From CAZVYN01 sp964631125 (GTDB lineage: Bacteria; Eisenbacteria; RBG-16-71-46; CAIMUX01), in the NCBI GenBank assembly GCA_964631125.1, contig CAZVYN010000017.1, positions 1-55,954 on the forward strand: 55,954 nucleotides of DNA. The letters run 5' to 3'. Of the stretch, positions 8,248-17,947 are shown in pieces. The first letter of the stretch is position 1. Every line of letters begins with the position of its first letter. The notes under the pieces are model-generated. The model had not been told where the DNA came from, did no database searches, and saw nothing but the letters and a program-made list of their open reading frames with translations. A program made the position numbers and the translations under genes.

Positions 8248-9162
8248 CTATCTCCGTATAGATCGCGGCCCCTCGTGTCGCGCTCCGGGAGAGACCGAAC
8301 AGCCTCGGCGAGCGAAGCGGACGACGCGTGTCCAATGACCTTCTCGCGCCAGCCGCGCCGCCCAGTGGAGCGCGAGCGCACGATCGGGCGCGAACCCGAA
8401 CACACTCGAACCACTCCCCGAGACGCGGACGAATCCAGAGCCGAGTCTCCCCAACTCCCGGACCACACGTCGGACGGTCGCGTGCTGTTCGAGCACCAGC
8501 GGCTCGAGATCGTTCCTCAGCCCGGAGTGTTCCAAACGGCGAAAGTCCATGGAATACGGAGACTTCAGCAACCTACGCAGCGGTCCCAGGGGTGTCAATC
8601 CCAATTTGAACGCCTGGTATACGTCTCGTGTGGATACGGTCAGGTTCGGATAGACGACCACCACCCAGCGCGATGGGAGCGGCGGCAACGGCTCCAAGAT
8701 CTCGCCGCGGCCCGTGCCGAGAGCGGTTCCACCTTCGAGACAGAAGGCGACATCAGATCCCAGGGCGGCGGCGTGCGCCCTGAGGGCGCGACGCGACAGG
8801 CCGAGACCGCGCAACGCATCGACGCCCACGAGCACCGCCGCGGCATCGGCCGACCCGCCGCCCAGACCGGCGCCGACGGGGATCCGCTTGTGCAGCTCGA
8901 TGTGCAACCCGCGCGGTTGTCCCCGCGGAATGCGCAGCCGCTCGGCGGCGCGGACCGCGAGATTCATCTCGGCGGGGCCGAGATCGACCCTCCCCAGTCC
9001 GGAGCTACGTGCCGTCAGGCGCACGCCCGGAGACTCTTCCAACGTGAGGTCGAGGCGGTCGCGCAGAGTGATCGATTGCAGCAGCGTGATCAGTTCGTGC
9101 CAACCGTCCGGCCGGCGGTCGAGGATCTCCAGCCCGAGGTTCAACTTGGCCGGGGCGAGCAC
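8248..9162 (-). CDS. ispE: 4-diphosphocytidyl-2-C-methyl-D-erythritol kinase
   Basis: 304 residues from GTG 9162, chosen because it immediately precedes LAPAKLNLGLEI, the usual IspE start, and has GGAG upstream. It phosphorylates CDP-methylerythritol in the MEP isoprenoid pathway. GHMP kinase ATP loop PVGAGLGGGSADAAAVL and the C-terminal VSGSGSSVFG motif are present. The frame is open far upstream but overlaps the prenyltransferase gene. The C-terminal about 20 residues are Arg-rich and probably unconserved. Confidence 0.93.
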   Translation of the reverse strand: MLAPAKLNLGLEILDRRPDGWHELITLLQSITLRDRLDLTLEESPGVRLTARSSGLGRVDLGPAEMNLAVRAAERLRIPRGQPRGLHIELHKRIPVGAGLGGGSADAAAVLVGVDALRGLGLSRRALRAHAAALGSDVAFCLEGGTALGTGRGEILEPLPPLPSRWVVVVYPNLTVSTRDVYQAFKLGLTPLGPLRRLLKSPYSMDFRRLEHSGLRNDLEPLVLEQHATVRRVVRELGRLGSGFVRVSGSGSSVFGFAPDRALALHWAARLAREGHWTRVVRFARRGCSVSPGARHEGPRSIRR

Positions 9163-9197
9163 CCGGATCCGATCTCCGGCCCGAATGCGACGCGCGC

Positions 9198-10082
9198 TCA
9201 GCGAGCGGCCCAGCGCAACGTGAAGAGAACGCTCGCCACCCAGAGCAGTACGTTGATCAGAGTCGGCAGGTCCGAGAGCAGCACCTCGGACGGCGAGCCG
9301 CCGCGTCCCTGTCGGTAGACCAGGTACAGATACCGGAAGACTCCATAGACGACGAACGGCACTGTATAGACCAGTCCGTCGGTGCCGAGTCGCTCGACCG
9401 TCTGCGGACTTACGGCGTAGATCGCATAGCTGATCACCGTCGCCGCGGTCACGACCGGCACCAGTTGATCGATCAGTTCCGGCGGATAGTCCTCCAGCGT
9501 CGCCCGATGGTCGCCGGCGCTCCCCGCCAGCAGCGTTCGTTCGGCGCGCCGCTTGGAGACGGCGAGGAAGAGCGCGAGGAAGAGCGTACAGACGAGGAGC
9601 CACGGAGAAATCGGCTCGGCCGAGGAGAGAGCCGCCACTCCGGCCACCGCGCGGAGCACGAAGCCGATCGCGATGATCATCACGTCGAGCAGCACCACCC
9701 GCTTCAGCCAGAAGGAGTAGGCCACGTTGAGAATCAGATACACGCCGAGGATGCGGCAGAACGCGAGCCCCAACGGCCAGGCCAAGAGCACCGCGCCGGC
9801 CACCAGCGCCGCCCACAACCCCCAGGCCGCCGGCATCGAGATCCGTCCCGCCGCAATCGGACGGTGCTTCTTCTTCGGATGGACACGATCGCGTTCGACA
9901 TCTTGGACGTCGTTGAGCACGTAGACCGAAGAGGCCAAGAGGCAGAACGCGAGGAATCCTTGCGCGGCTCGCAGCAGTTCCGTCGCCTCGGTGAAGTGCT
10001 GACTGAAGACGACTCCCGCGAAGACGACCAGGTTCTTCGTCCACTGCCGCACGCGCATCTCACGCAGGATGTCGCTGATCAT
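9198..10082 (-). CDS. UbiA-family polyprenyl-phosphate phosphoribosyltransferase
   Basis: 294 residues from ATG 10082, which overlaps the rfbD stop as ATGA. N-terminal MRVRQWTKNLVVFAGV and the Asp-rich NDVQDVERDRVHPKKKHRP-type motif match the decaprenyl-phosphate phosphoribosyltransferase branch (DPPR synthase, Rv3806c-like) more than the quinone UbiA enzymes. About eight or nine membrane segments are visible. The family transfers phosphoribose from PRPP to a lipid phosphate, the first step to lipid-linked arabinose or ribose. The DprE1/DprE2 partners are not in the window. Coupling to rfbD suggests a role in envelope glycan synthesis. Confidence 0.82.
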   Translation of the reverse strand: MISDILREMRVRQWTKNLVVFAGVVFSQHFTEATELLRAAQGFLAFCLLASSVYVLNDVQDVERDRVHPKKKHRPIAAGRISMPAAWGLWAALVAGAVLLAWPLGLAFCRILGVYLILNVAYSFWLKRVVLLDVMIIAIGFVLRAVAGVAALSSAEPISPWLLVCTLFLALFLAVSKRRAERTLLAGSAGDHRATLEDYPPELIDQLVPVVTAATVISYAIYAVSPQTVERLGTDGLVYTVPFVVYGVFRYLYLVYRQGRGGSPSEVLLSDLPTLINVLLWVASVLFTLRWAAR

Positions 10083-10951
10083 CGGGCGCCGCCTCCCCGC
10101 TGCTGCACGCCCGCCGCGAGATGGCGCGCGATGCTGTCCTGCCAGGGCGGAAGCGTCACCCCGTAGAGTTCGCGGGCGGTCTGCACCGAGAGCACCGAAT
10201 GCTTCGGACGGCGCGCGGGGCGCGCCAGGCTCTCCGAAGAGATCGGCGTGACGCGCTTGGAGTCGCCTCCCTCGCGCAGCGCGATCTCCCTCGCCACCTC
10301 CCACCAACTGGCCGAGCCGGTGGCGGTGAGATGGAGCGTGCCCGGCTCCGGCGCGCGCGCAATGGTCCAGAGCGCCGGGGCCAAGTCCTCCACCGAAGTC
10401 GGCGCCAGCATCTGATCATCCACCACGGTGATCGGTCCTTCCATGGCGAGTCGCGCGCGGATGGCCGAGACGAAATCAGGCCCTCCCGCTCCGTAGAGTC
10501 CGCTCGTGCGAATGATCGTCGCGCCGATCGAGGCCGCGCGGATCGCTTCTTCGCCGAAGAGTTTGCTCGCGCCGTAGACATTGAGCGGCCCGGTGCGATC
10601 GTACTCGCGGTAGGCGTGGTCGGCCTGTCCGTCAAAGACGTAGTCGGTGCTGAGGAAGAGCACCGAGGCGCCCGCTGCCACGGCGGCCCTCGCCGCGCGC
10701 GCCGGCCAGACCCCGTTGACGCGGAACGCGCGCTCGGGATCGGCCTCGCAGTCGTCGACCCGCGTCCACGCCGCCAGCAGCAGGACTCGCGAGATCGCAT
10801 GGTCCCGGACGAACCGCGTGATCGCGTCCGCGGCTTCGAGCGGCAGCTCGGTCCGGGACGGCGCGAGACAGACCGCGTCGGGCGGCGTGTGACGCGCGAG
10901 CGCGCGGCCGAGCAGCCCCGATCCGCCGATGACGAGCACGCGGAGCGACAT
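10079..10951 (-). CDS. rfbD: dTDP-4-dehydrorhamnose reductase
   Basis: 290 residues from ATG 10951 (MSLRVLVIGGSGLLGRALA, the Rossmann GxxGxxG). It reduces dTDP-4-keto-L-rhamnose to dTDP-L-rhamnose. Catalytic YxxxK is in NVYGASKLFGEE, with DDCEADPERAFRVN and LSTDYVFDG typical of RmlD. It starts four bases after alaS and overlaps the prenyltransferase start. rfbB and an rfbC-like gene lie 42 kb away; no rfbA is seen in the window. Confidence 0.9.
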   Translation of the reverse strand: MSLRVLVIGGSGLLGRALARHTPPDAVCLAPSRTELPLEAADAITRFVRDHAISRVLLLAAWTRVDDCEADPERAFRVNGVWPARAARAAVAAGASVLFLSTDYVFDGQADHAYREYDRTGPLNVYGASKLFGEEAIRAASIGATIIRTSGLYGAGGPDFVSAIRARLAMEGPITVVDDQMLAPTSVEDLAPALWTIARAPEPGTLHLTATGSASWWEVAREIALREGGDSKRVTPISSESLARPARRPKHSVLSVQTARELYGVTLPPWQDSIARHLAAGVQQRGGGAR

Positions 10952-10955
10952 CGAG

Positions 10956-13601
10956 CTAGTCGAGCGAACCGAGGATGAAGGCCCGGCCCGCTTCGCGCGC
11001 GGCGTCGACGAGCGAGGGATCGCCCACTCCGGACATGGCGAGATCGGGCTTGCCGCCGCCCTTTCCACCCGCGGCGCTCGCCGCGGTCCGCACGATGTCG
11101 GCCGCGCTCAGTCCGCGCTCGACCAGGTCTTTCGTCACCACCGCGAGGATCGTGATCTTAACGCCCGCATGCACCACGGCGAGCGCCGCGCCCTGGCCGA
11201 GCTTCACCCGGAGTTGGTCGCCGAGCGCGCGGACGTCCTCCCCCTCCCCGAGTTGGACATCGCCGACGAAGACCCGAGCACTGCCTCTGGTCACGACCGA
11301 CTTCTCGAAATCGGCGAGCACATCGCTGGCGCCGCGCGTCTTGAGCTCCTTCACCTCGCGCTTCAGCTTGGTGATGTCCTCTTGCAGCGAGCCGACGCGC
11401 GCGGGTAACTCCTCGACCGCAGCCGGCACCAAGCGACGGATCTGATCGACCGTGTCGCGCAGCCTCCTGGCCTCGCGGATCGCGCCCAGTCCCGAGATCG
11501 CTTCGAGTCGACGCGTACCGGCGGCGATCCCGCTCTCGCTCAGGACGAGGAACGCGCCGATCTGACCGGAGCGCGTAACATGCGTGCCTCCGCACAACTC
11601 GCGCGAGAACTCCGCCACCTCGATGCGGCGCACCAAGTCGCCATACTTCTCGCCGAAGAGCGCCATGACCCCTTCTTTGATCGCATCGTCGTAGCTGCTC
11701 TCGACCATGCGCACAGCGGTGTCGAGAACGATCTCCCCGTTGACCAGATCCTCCACCTGACGGATCTCCTCGGCGGTGAGCGCCTTCGAGTGCGTGAAGT
11801 CGAAGCGCAGGCGATCGGGCGCGACGAGCGAACCGGCCTGCGTGACATGCGCGCCGAGCACCGTGCGCAGGGCGGCGTGCAGCAGGTGCGTGGCGGTGTG
11901 ATTGCGCATGGTGGCGTGGCGAGCCTCGGCGTCGACCTTCGCTTCGACCACCTCCGGCGGTTCCGTTCCGCTCTCGACTTCGACGCGGTGGCGGATCTCA
12001 TCGTCGACGCGAAGCGTGTCGAGCACCTTGCCGGCGAATCCCTTCGCGACGAAGAGACCGCGATCTCCCACCTGCCCACCCGACTCTGCGTAGAACGGTG
12101 TTTCTTCCAGCACAATCCAATACCGACGCGACGCCGTCGCCGTCGCCGTCGCCGTGGGCTCGATCGCGGCGAATCGGCGGACGCGCGCCTCCAACTCCAA
12201 CGTCTCGTAGCCGCGGAAGGCCGAATGCGCGCCGTCGGAGAGCACGCGCCAGGTCAGTCCGTCGCTGCCGGCCTGTTGGAAACGACCGCGACTGCGGGAG
12301 CGCTCGCGCTGTTCCTCCATGGTCGTCTGGAAGCCGGCCTGATCGACGGTGAGGCCGCGTTCACGCGCGAGCACCTCGGTCAGGTCGGTCGGAAATCCGT
12401 AGGTGTCGTAGAGCTGGAAGACGACCTCTCCCGGGATCACCTTGCCTGAGTCGCGCCGCACCCGCGCCTCGGCCTCTTCGAAGCGACCGAGTCCCGACGA
12501 CAACGTGACGGCGAATCGTTCCTCTTCGCCGCGCAACGCCGCTTTCACGGCCGGGAGCGCCTCACGGATCTCGCGATACGGATCTTCCATTTCGGCCACG
12601 ACCGTCTCGCAGAGATCGGTCAAGAAAGGACGATCGAGCCCCAAGCGATGGCCCTGCACCGCGGCGCGCCGCAAGATGCGCCGGATGACGTAGCCCCGAC
12701 CCTCGTTCGACGGCAGCACCCCTTCGGTCAACGCGAAGGTCAGCGTGCGGATGTGATCGGCGATGACATGGAAGGCCGACTCCAACCCGCCGCCGTACTC
12801 CCGGCCACTCATCTCCTCGATCCGCTGGATGATCGGTGTGAAGATCGACGTGTGGAAAACGGAGCGCTTCCCTTCGAGCACGAGCGTCAGCCGCTCCAGG
12901 CCGATGCCGGTGTCGATGCCGCGATTGGCGAGCGGCGCCATCGTCTTGTCGGGCTGCATGTCGAACTGCGGGAAGACGAAGTTGCCGATCTCGATCCATC
13001 GATCGGTCGGTGAACCGGGACCCGAGCGCGGATCGGGATCGAGGTCCTCGCCGAGGTCGTAGTAGACCTCGCTGCACGGACCGCAGGCCCCGGACTCACC
13101 CGCCGGCCCCCAGAAGTTGTCCTCTTTGCCGAGGCGATAGATGCGATCGGGCGAGAGGCCGATCTCCTTCTCCCAGATCTCGAACGCCTCGTCGTCGTCC
13201 AGATAGACCGAGACCTTCAGCTTCTCCACCGGGAGCCCCAACACCTTGGTAAACAGCTCCCAATTCCAGTGGATCGCTTCGCGCTTGAAGTAGTCGCCGA
13301 AAGAGAAGTGCCCGAGCATCTCGAAGAACGTCAGATGCCGCGGCGTGAGTCCGACCGACTCCAGGTCGGTCGCGCGGAGACACTTCTGGATCGTCGCCAC
13401 GCGCCGGAACTCCAGCGGCTCGCGGGTCGAGTAGTTCTTCTTGAACTGGACCATTCCGGCCGAGGTGAACAGAAGCGTCGGGTCTTCCTTGGGGACGATC
13501 GGCGAGCCCTTCAGCACGCGATGTCCTCGCTCGCGGTAGAACGCGAGGAACGCTTCGCGGACATGCTTGGCGGTGCGGCTCTGGGAGACAAGCTGGCTCA
13601 T
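10956..13601 (-). CDS. alaS: Alanyl-tRNA synthetase
   Basis: 881 residues from ATG 13601 (a GTG directly before it would add one residue). Class II aminoacylation domain at the N-terminus, editing domain with HTATHLLHAAL and the zinc/editing CGGTHV, and the C-Ala/DHHA1 domain at the end (GGKGGGKPDLAMSG). Length is normal. A hexanucleotide run near 12126-12155 inserts an Ala-Thr repeat (TATATATA) in a loop before SRRYWIVLEETPFYAESGG. Second in the recA-alaS order common to many bacteria. Confidence 0.97.
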   Translation of the reverse strand: MSQLVSQSRTAKHVREAFLAFYRERGHRVLKGSPIVPKEDPTLLFTSAGMVQFKKNYSTREPLEFRRVATIQKCLRATDLESVGLTPRHLTFFEMLGHFSFGDYFKREAIHWNWELFTKVLGLPVEKLKVSVYLDDDEAFEIWEKEIGLSPDRIYRLGKEDNFWGPAGESGACGPCSEVYYDLGEDLDPDPRSGPGSPTDRWIEIGNFVFPQFDMQPDKTMAPLANRGIDTGIGLERLTLVLEGKRSVFHTSIFTPIIQRIEEMSGREYGGGLESAFHVIADHIRTLTFALTEGVLPSNEGRGYVIRRILRRAAVQGHRLGLDRPFLTDLCETVVAEMEDPYREIREALPAVKAALRGEEERFAVTLSSGLGRFEEAEARVRRDSGKVIPGEVVFQLYDTYGFPTDLTEVLARERGLTVDQAGFQTTMEEQRERSRSRGRFQQAGSDGLTWRVLSDGAHSAFRGYETLELEARVRRFAAIEPTATATATASRRYWIVLEETPFYAESGGQVGDRGLFVAKGFAGKVLDTLRVDDEIRHRVEVESGTEPPEVVEAKVDAEARHATMRNHTATHLLHAALRTVLGAHVTQAGSLVAPDRLRFDFTHSKALTAEEIRQVEDLVNGEIVLDTAVRMVESSYDDAIKEGVMALFGEKYGDLVRRIEVAEFSRELCGGTHVTRSGQIGAFLVLSESGIAAGTRRLEAISGLGAIREARRLRDTVDQIRRLVPAAVEELPARVGSLQEDITKLKREVKELKTRGASDVLADFEKSVVTRGSARVFVGDVQLGEGEDVRALGDQLRVKLGQGAALAVVHAGVKITILAVVTKDLVERGLSAADIVRTAASAAGGKGGGKPDLAMSGVGDPSLVDAAREAGRAFILGSLD

Positions 13602-13737
13602 CACGGATCCTCGGGCGCTACTGCGCGGTCGGCGGACTCGAATTCGAGACCTGGGTCACGGACAAACAAGAGAGGCAGCATATCGTGAGGCCGCGCGGCA
13701 CGGCGCGGCGATTTCTCCCCCGGGCCGGAACTGCGAC

Positions 13738-13763
13738 GGCCCCACGGATCGCTCCATGGGGCC
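13738..13763 (-). terminator. Hairpin downstream of recA
   Basis: GGCCCCA and TGGGGCC form a seven-base stem around a 12-base loop, 37 bases after the recA stop. No T-run follows, so termination is uncertain. The rest of 13602-13799 shows nothing else I can name. Confidence 0.4.
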
Positions 13764-13799
13764 GCCTGAGCGGTTGAACTCCGCCTCGCGGCGATCGCC

Positions 13800-15047
<1,248 letters not shown>

Positions 15048-15072
15048 CGGTCACACTCCTTCTCGTTCGATG

Positions 15073-15231
15073 TCACTCTGCTCGAGTCGCGGACTCCGTC
15101 GGACGGGCGAGCGCCCGTTCCAGCACGGCGTAGAGAGGCGGTCCTGGCGGACGTAGATGACTGCGAAAGAGCGAGATCCGCGCGATGCTAGATTCCACTT
15201 CGGGGAGTGTCAAACGAGCCACCGTCGTCAT
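15073..15231 (-). pseudogene. Short ORF resembling only the C-terminus of ThpR (2'-5' RNA ligase family)
   Basis: 52 codons from an ATG that overlaps the cinA stop as ATGA. The segment ISLFRSHLRPPGPPLYAVL fits the last strand pattern of ThpR/LigT proteins (LYxSxLxxxGxxYxxL). cinA-thpR-recA is a common order, and this lies exactly in the thpR slot, but the two HxTx catalytic motifs are absent. I infer a decayed gene that keeps its last 40 or so codons. It could also be a real small protein, since start and coupling are intact. Confidence 0.5.
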
Positions 15232-16499
15232 CGCCGTGTTTCGGTCAAGGTCGGCTCCAGCGGCAGTCCACGCAGGTGGCGATAGAGCGCGAGCAATCCG
15301 GTCTGCACGCTCCGTTCGATGATCTCCGCGCGTCCTCCCGGATAGATCCGGCGCAAGTGCGCCGCGCCGCCGTCCCACGCAAGCCCCGTGTAAACCAGCC
15401 CGACCGGTTTTTCGTCCGAGCCGCCGGTCGGCCCGGCGATCCCCGTCGTCGAAACCGCGAGTTCGGCCCCGAATTTCTTTCGCACCCCCTCGGCCATCGC
15501 CTCGGCCGTCTCCGCGCTGACCGCGCCGCGACGGACGAGTAACTCGGGCGACACTCCGAGGAACGACTCTTTCACCCGATCGGCGTACGCGACGATGGAA
15601 CCGTCGATATAGCGCGAGGCCCCCGGCACGGAAACCAGCCTCGCCGTGAGCGCGCCGCCGGAGAGAGACTCCGCCACCGCGACACGCGCGCCCTGCGCCA
15701 CCAGCAATCGGCCCACCACCGCCTCGAGGCTCTCCTCTCCCGCATCCGAACCGGTCTCGCAGAAGACCGCGTCTCCGAGCCGTTCGCGCGTCGCGCTCAC
15801 CCACTCCGAGAATCGATCCGGGTCGCCTCCCGTCCTCCCCTGCAATCGCAGATCGACCCCGCCCGCGTGCGGGAGGAAGCCGATCTCCATCGCCGCGGAC
15901 GGCGGCGCCCCGAGCCACTCCGCCAACACCGTCTCGGAGAGCCCCGAAGTCCTGAAGACATGCTCCAGCGACCGTCGATTCCCCGCCTTCTCATCGATCT
16001 TGGGTAGCAGGGATCGTTCCACCATGGCGCGCATTTCGTGCGGCACACCGGGAAGTGCACAGAGCCACCGGCCGTCCCGGTCGATCCAGACCCCCGGGGC
16101 CAATCCCAACGGATTCGGAATCGGTTCGGCGCCTCGGGGCAATTCCGCCATGGCCCGCGCGACCGGCGGCGCGGCGCGTCCCTTCGCGACGAACCAACGC
16201 TCCATCTCGGCCCAGAGCTCAGGCAGCAAGACCGTCTCGACTCCGAGCAGCGCAGCGATGGCCGGTCGAGTGCGGTCGTCCGAAGTAGCGCCGAGCCCCC
16301 CGGTCAGGACGACGCCGTCCGCCTCCGACCAGGCGCGTCGCAAGACCGGATCGAGATCGGCTCGATCGTCGCTCACCGTCGAGTGTCGAAACGGCGCCAA
16401 ACCGCGAGAGGCGAGTGCGCGCGCGAGGAAGACGAAGTTTTCGTCTCGGATCCGTCCCGAGAGGATCTCTCCCCCGATCGTCACGACTTCGATGCGCAC
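15228..16499 (-). CDS. cinA: CinA-family protein (ADP-ribose/NMN hydrolase)
   Basis: 423 residues from GTG 16499, which has GGGAGG upstream and gives the conserved RIEVVTIGGEILSGRI start; the frame continues upstream into pgpA. N-terminal MoaB-like domain (GGLGATSDDRTRPAIA) and C-terminal CinA amidase domain (VAVAESLSGGALTARL, STTGIAGPTGG). In the amidase motif the usual ESCTGG is ESLSGG, so the Cys and Thr are replaced, which might alter NMN deamidase activity. Known roles are pyridine nucleotide salvage and, in some bacteria, competence. Coupled to the small downstream ORF. Confidence 0.92.
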   Translation of the reverse strand: MRIEVVTIGGEILSGRIRDENFVFLARALASRGLAPFRHSTVSDDRADLDPVLRRAWSEADGVVLTGGLGATSDDRTRPAIAALLGVETVLLPELWAEMERWFVAKGRAAPPVARAMAELPRGAEPIPNPLGLAPGVWIDRDGRWLCALPGVPHEMRAMVERSLLPKIDEKAGNRRSLEHVFRTSGLSETVLAEWLGAPPSAAMEIGFLPHAGGVDLRLQGRTGGDPDRFSEWVSATRERLGDAVFCETGSDAGEESLEAVVGRLLVAQGARVAVAESLSGGALTARLVSVPGASRYIDGSIVAYADRVKESFLGVSPELLVRRGAVSAETAEAMAEGVRKKFGAELAVSTTGIAGPTGGSDEKPVGLVYTGLAWDGGAAHLRRIYPGGRAEIIERSVQTGLLALYRHLRGLPLEPTLTETRR

Positions 16500-16519
16500 G
16501 TCAGCGGCCTCCCGGCCGG

Positions 16520-16981
16520 TCAGGCGAAGAACGCGGGCCAAAATGCGATGGCCGCGCGCAGGAGCAGATGAGCGTAGATCCCCGCCATGACGTCGTCGGC
16601 CATGATGCCATAGCCGCCACGCAGCGATTGGAGCTGATACGCGGGGGGCGGCTTCACGATGTCGAAGATGCGAAACAAGACGAATCCCACCACGGCCACC
16701 CACAACGTGTGCGGCAGGAACGCCACGGTCAGCAACTGCCCCACGACTTCGTCGATCGTGATCGGATGCCCGTCTTCGCCGTAGATCCGCTCGGCGCGGT
16801 CGGCCACCCAGGTGCCGCCGACGATCAACACCGCCATGAGTGCGAGCCAGGGCAGCAGCGCGAGCGGAGGGAGCCAGAGCCAGAGCGCGATGACGATCGC
16901 GGAGGTGAACGTCGCGGGCGCGACCGGGAAGTGCCCGGTGAAGAAGACGGTCGATCCGCAGCGAATCCAGAAGTCGCGCAT
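16520..16981 (-). CDS. pgpA: Phosphatidylglycerophosphatase A
   Basis: 153 residues from ATG 16981. It removes phosphate from phosphatidylglycerol phosphate at the inner membrane. The motifs are typical: TGHFPVAPATFTS near the N-terminus, DEVVGQ, and FRIFDIVKPPPA. Three or four hydrophobic segments are visible. Four bases downstream of recR and 20 bases upstream of cinA, so part of a dnaX-ybaB-recR-pgpA-cinA run. Confidence 0.93.
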   Translation of the reverse strand: MRDFWIRCGSTVFFTGHFPVAPATFTSAIVIALWLWLPPLALLPWLALMAVLIVGGTWVADRAERIYGEDGHPITIDEVVGQLLTVAFLPHTLWVAVVGFVLFRIFDIVKPPPAYQLQSLRGGYGIMADDVMAGIYAHLLLRAAIAFWPAFFA

Positions 16982-16985
16982 CGTT

Positions 16986-17588
16986 TCAGATCTCCTTGCG
17001 CCCTTCGAGCGCGCGCGCGAGCGTGACTTGATCCGAGAGTTCGAGGTCCGATCCGATCGGCAGGCCCCGCGCGATCCGACTGACGTGCGCCTTCGATCGC
17101 TCCCGGATGACACCGGCCAGATAGTGGGCCGTCGCTTCCCCCTGTGACGTCGGGTTCGTCGCCACGATGACTTCCGCGATCGGCTCGCGCCCGAGTCGCT
17201 CCAGCAGTTCACTCACGCGGATATCCCCCGGCCCGACTCCGTCGAGAGGCGCGAGACTCCCTCGCAACACGTGATAGCGACCGCGAAACGCGCCGCTTCG
17301 TTCGAGCGCGACGACGTCTCCCGGTTGTTCGACCACGCAGAGAATCGATGGATCACGCTGGGGGTCGGCGCAGAGATAACAGGGCTGCGTCTCGGCGATG
17401 TTGCCGCACGTCTCGCACGAAACGACCTCTTCGCGCACCCGCTGAATGGCGCGCGCGAGTTCGAGCGCCTCTTCGGCCGGGATCTTCAACAGGTGGAACG
17501 CCAGACGTTGCGCGGTCTTCCTTCCCACCGACGGCAGACGCGCCAGGCGATCGATCAGATCGCCCAAGTACTTCGAGCTGTACTCCAA
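16986..17588 (-). CDS. recR: Recombination mediator RecR
   Basis: 200 residues, full length. HhH motif LARLPSVGRKTAQRLAFHLL, a C4 zinc finger (CETCGN...CYLC), a TOPRIM domain (ILCVVEQPGDVVALE) and a C-terminal Walker-B-like region. Acts with RecO/RecF to load RecA at gaps. Ten bases downstream of ybaB in the widespread dnaX-ybaB-recR order. Confidence 0.97.
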   Translation of the reverse strand: MEYSSKYLGDLIDRLARLPSVGRKTAQRLAFHLLKIPAEEALELARAIQRVREEVVSCETCGNIAETQPCYLCADPQRDPSILCVVEQPGDVVALERSGAFRGRYHVLRGSLAPLDGVGPGDIRVSELLERLGREPIAEVIVATNPTSQGEATAHYLAGVIRERSKAHVSRIARGLPIGSDLELSDQVTLARALEGRKEI

Positions 17589-17598
17589 ACGTCGGCGC

Positions 17599-17910
17599 CT
17601 AGAAGAGACCGGGGAAGGTCATCCCGCCGGTCACCTTCGCCAGTTCCGACTGGATCTGCTCTTCGGCCCGACGCTGCGCTTCGTTGATCGCGGTGACGAT
17701 CAGGTCCTCCAGCATCCCGACATCGGTCGGATCGACGACCTCCGGTTTGATCGTGAGCTTGACCAATTCGTGCCGCCCGTTCACGACCGCCGTCACCACT
17801 CCGCCGCCCGCGCTCGCCTCGACGCGCTCGTCGGCCAACTTCTCCTGCAGCACCGCCATCTTCTTCTGCATCTGCTCGGCCTGCTTGACGAACTGTTGGA
17901 TGTTCTTCAC
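17599..17910 (-). CDS. ybaB: YbaB/EbfC nucleoid-associated protein
   Basis: 103 residues from GTG 17910, preceded by GGGAGGGGAC. Coiled helix KQAEQMQKKMAVLQEKL at the start, then GGGVVTAVVNGRHELVKL and the PEVVDPTDVGMLEDLI segment are family hallmarks. A dimeric DNA-binding protein. The frame is open upstream, but the conserved start is here. Confidence 0.95.
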   Translation of the reverse strand: MKNIQQFVKQAEQMQKKMAVLQEKLADERVEASAGGGVVTAVVNGRHELVKLTIKPEVVDPTDVGMLEDLIVTAINEAQRRAEEQIQSELAKVTGGMTFPGLF

Positions 17911-17947
17911 GTCCCCTCCCGTCGATTCCCCAATTGCACTGGGCCGA

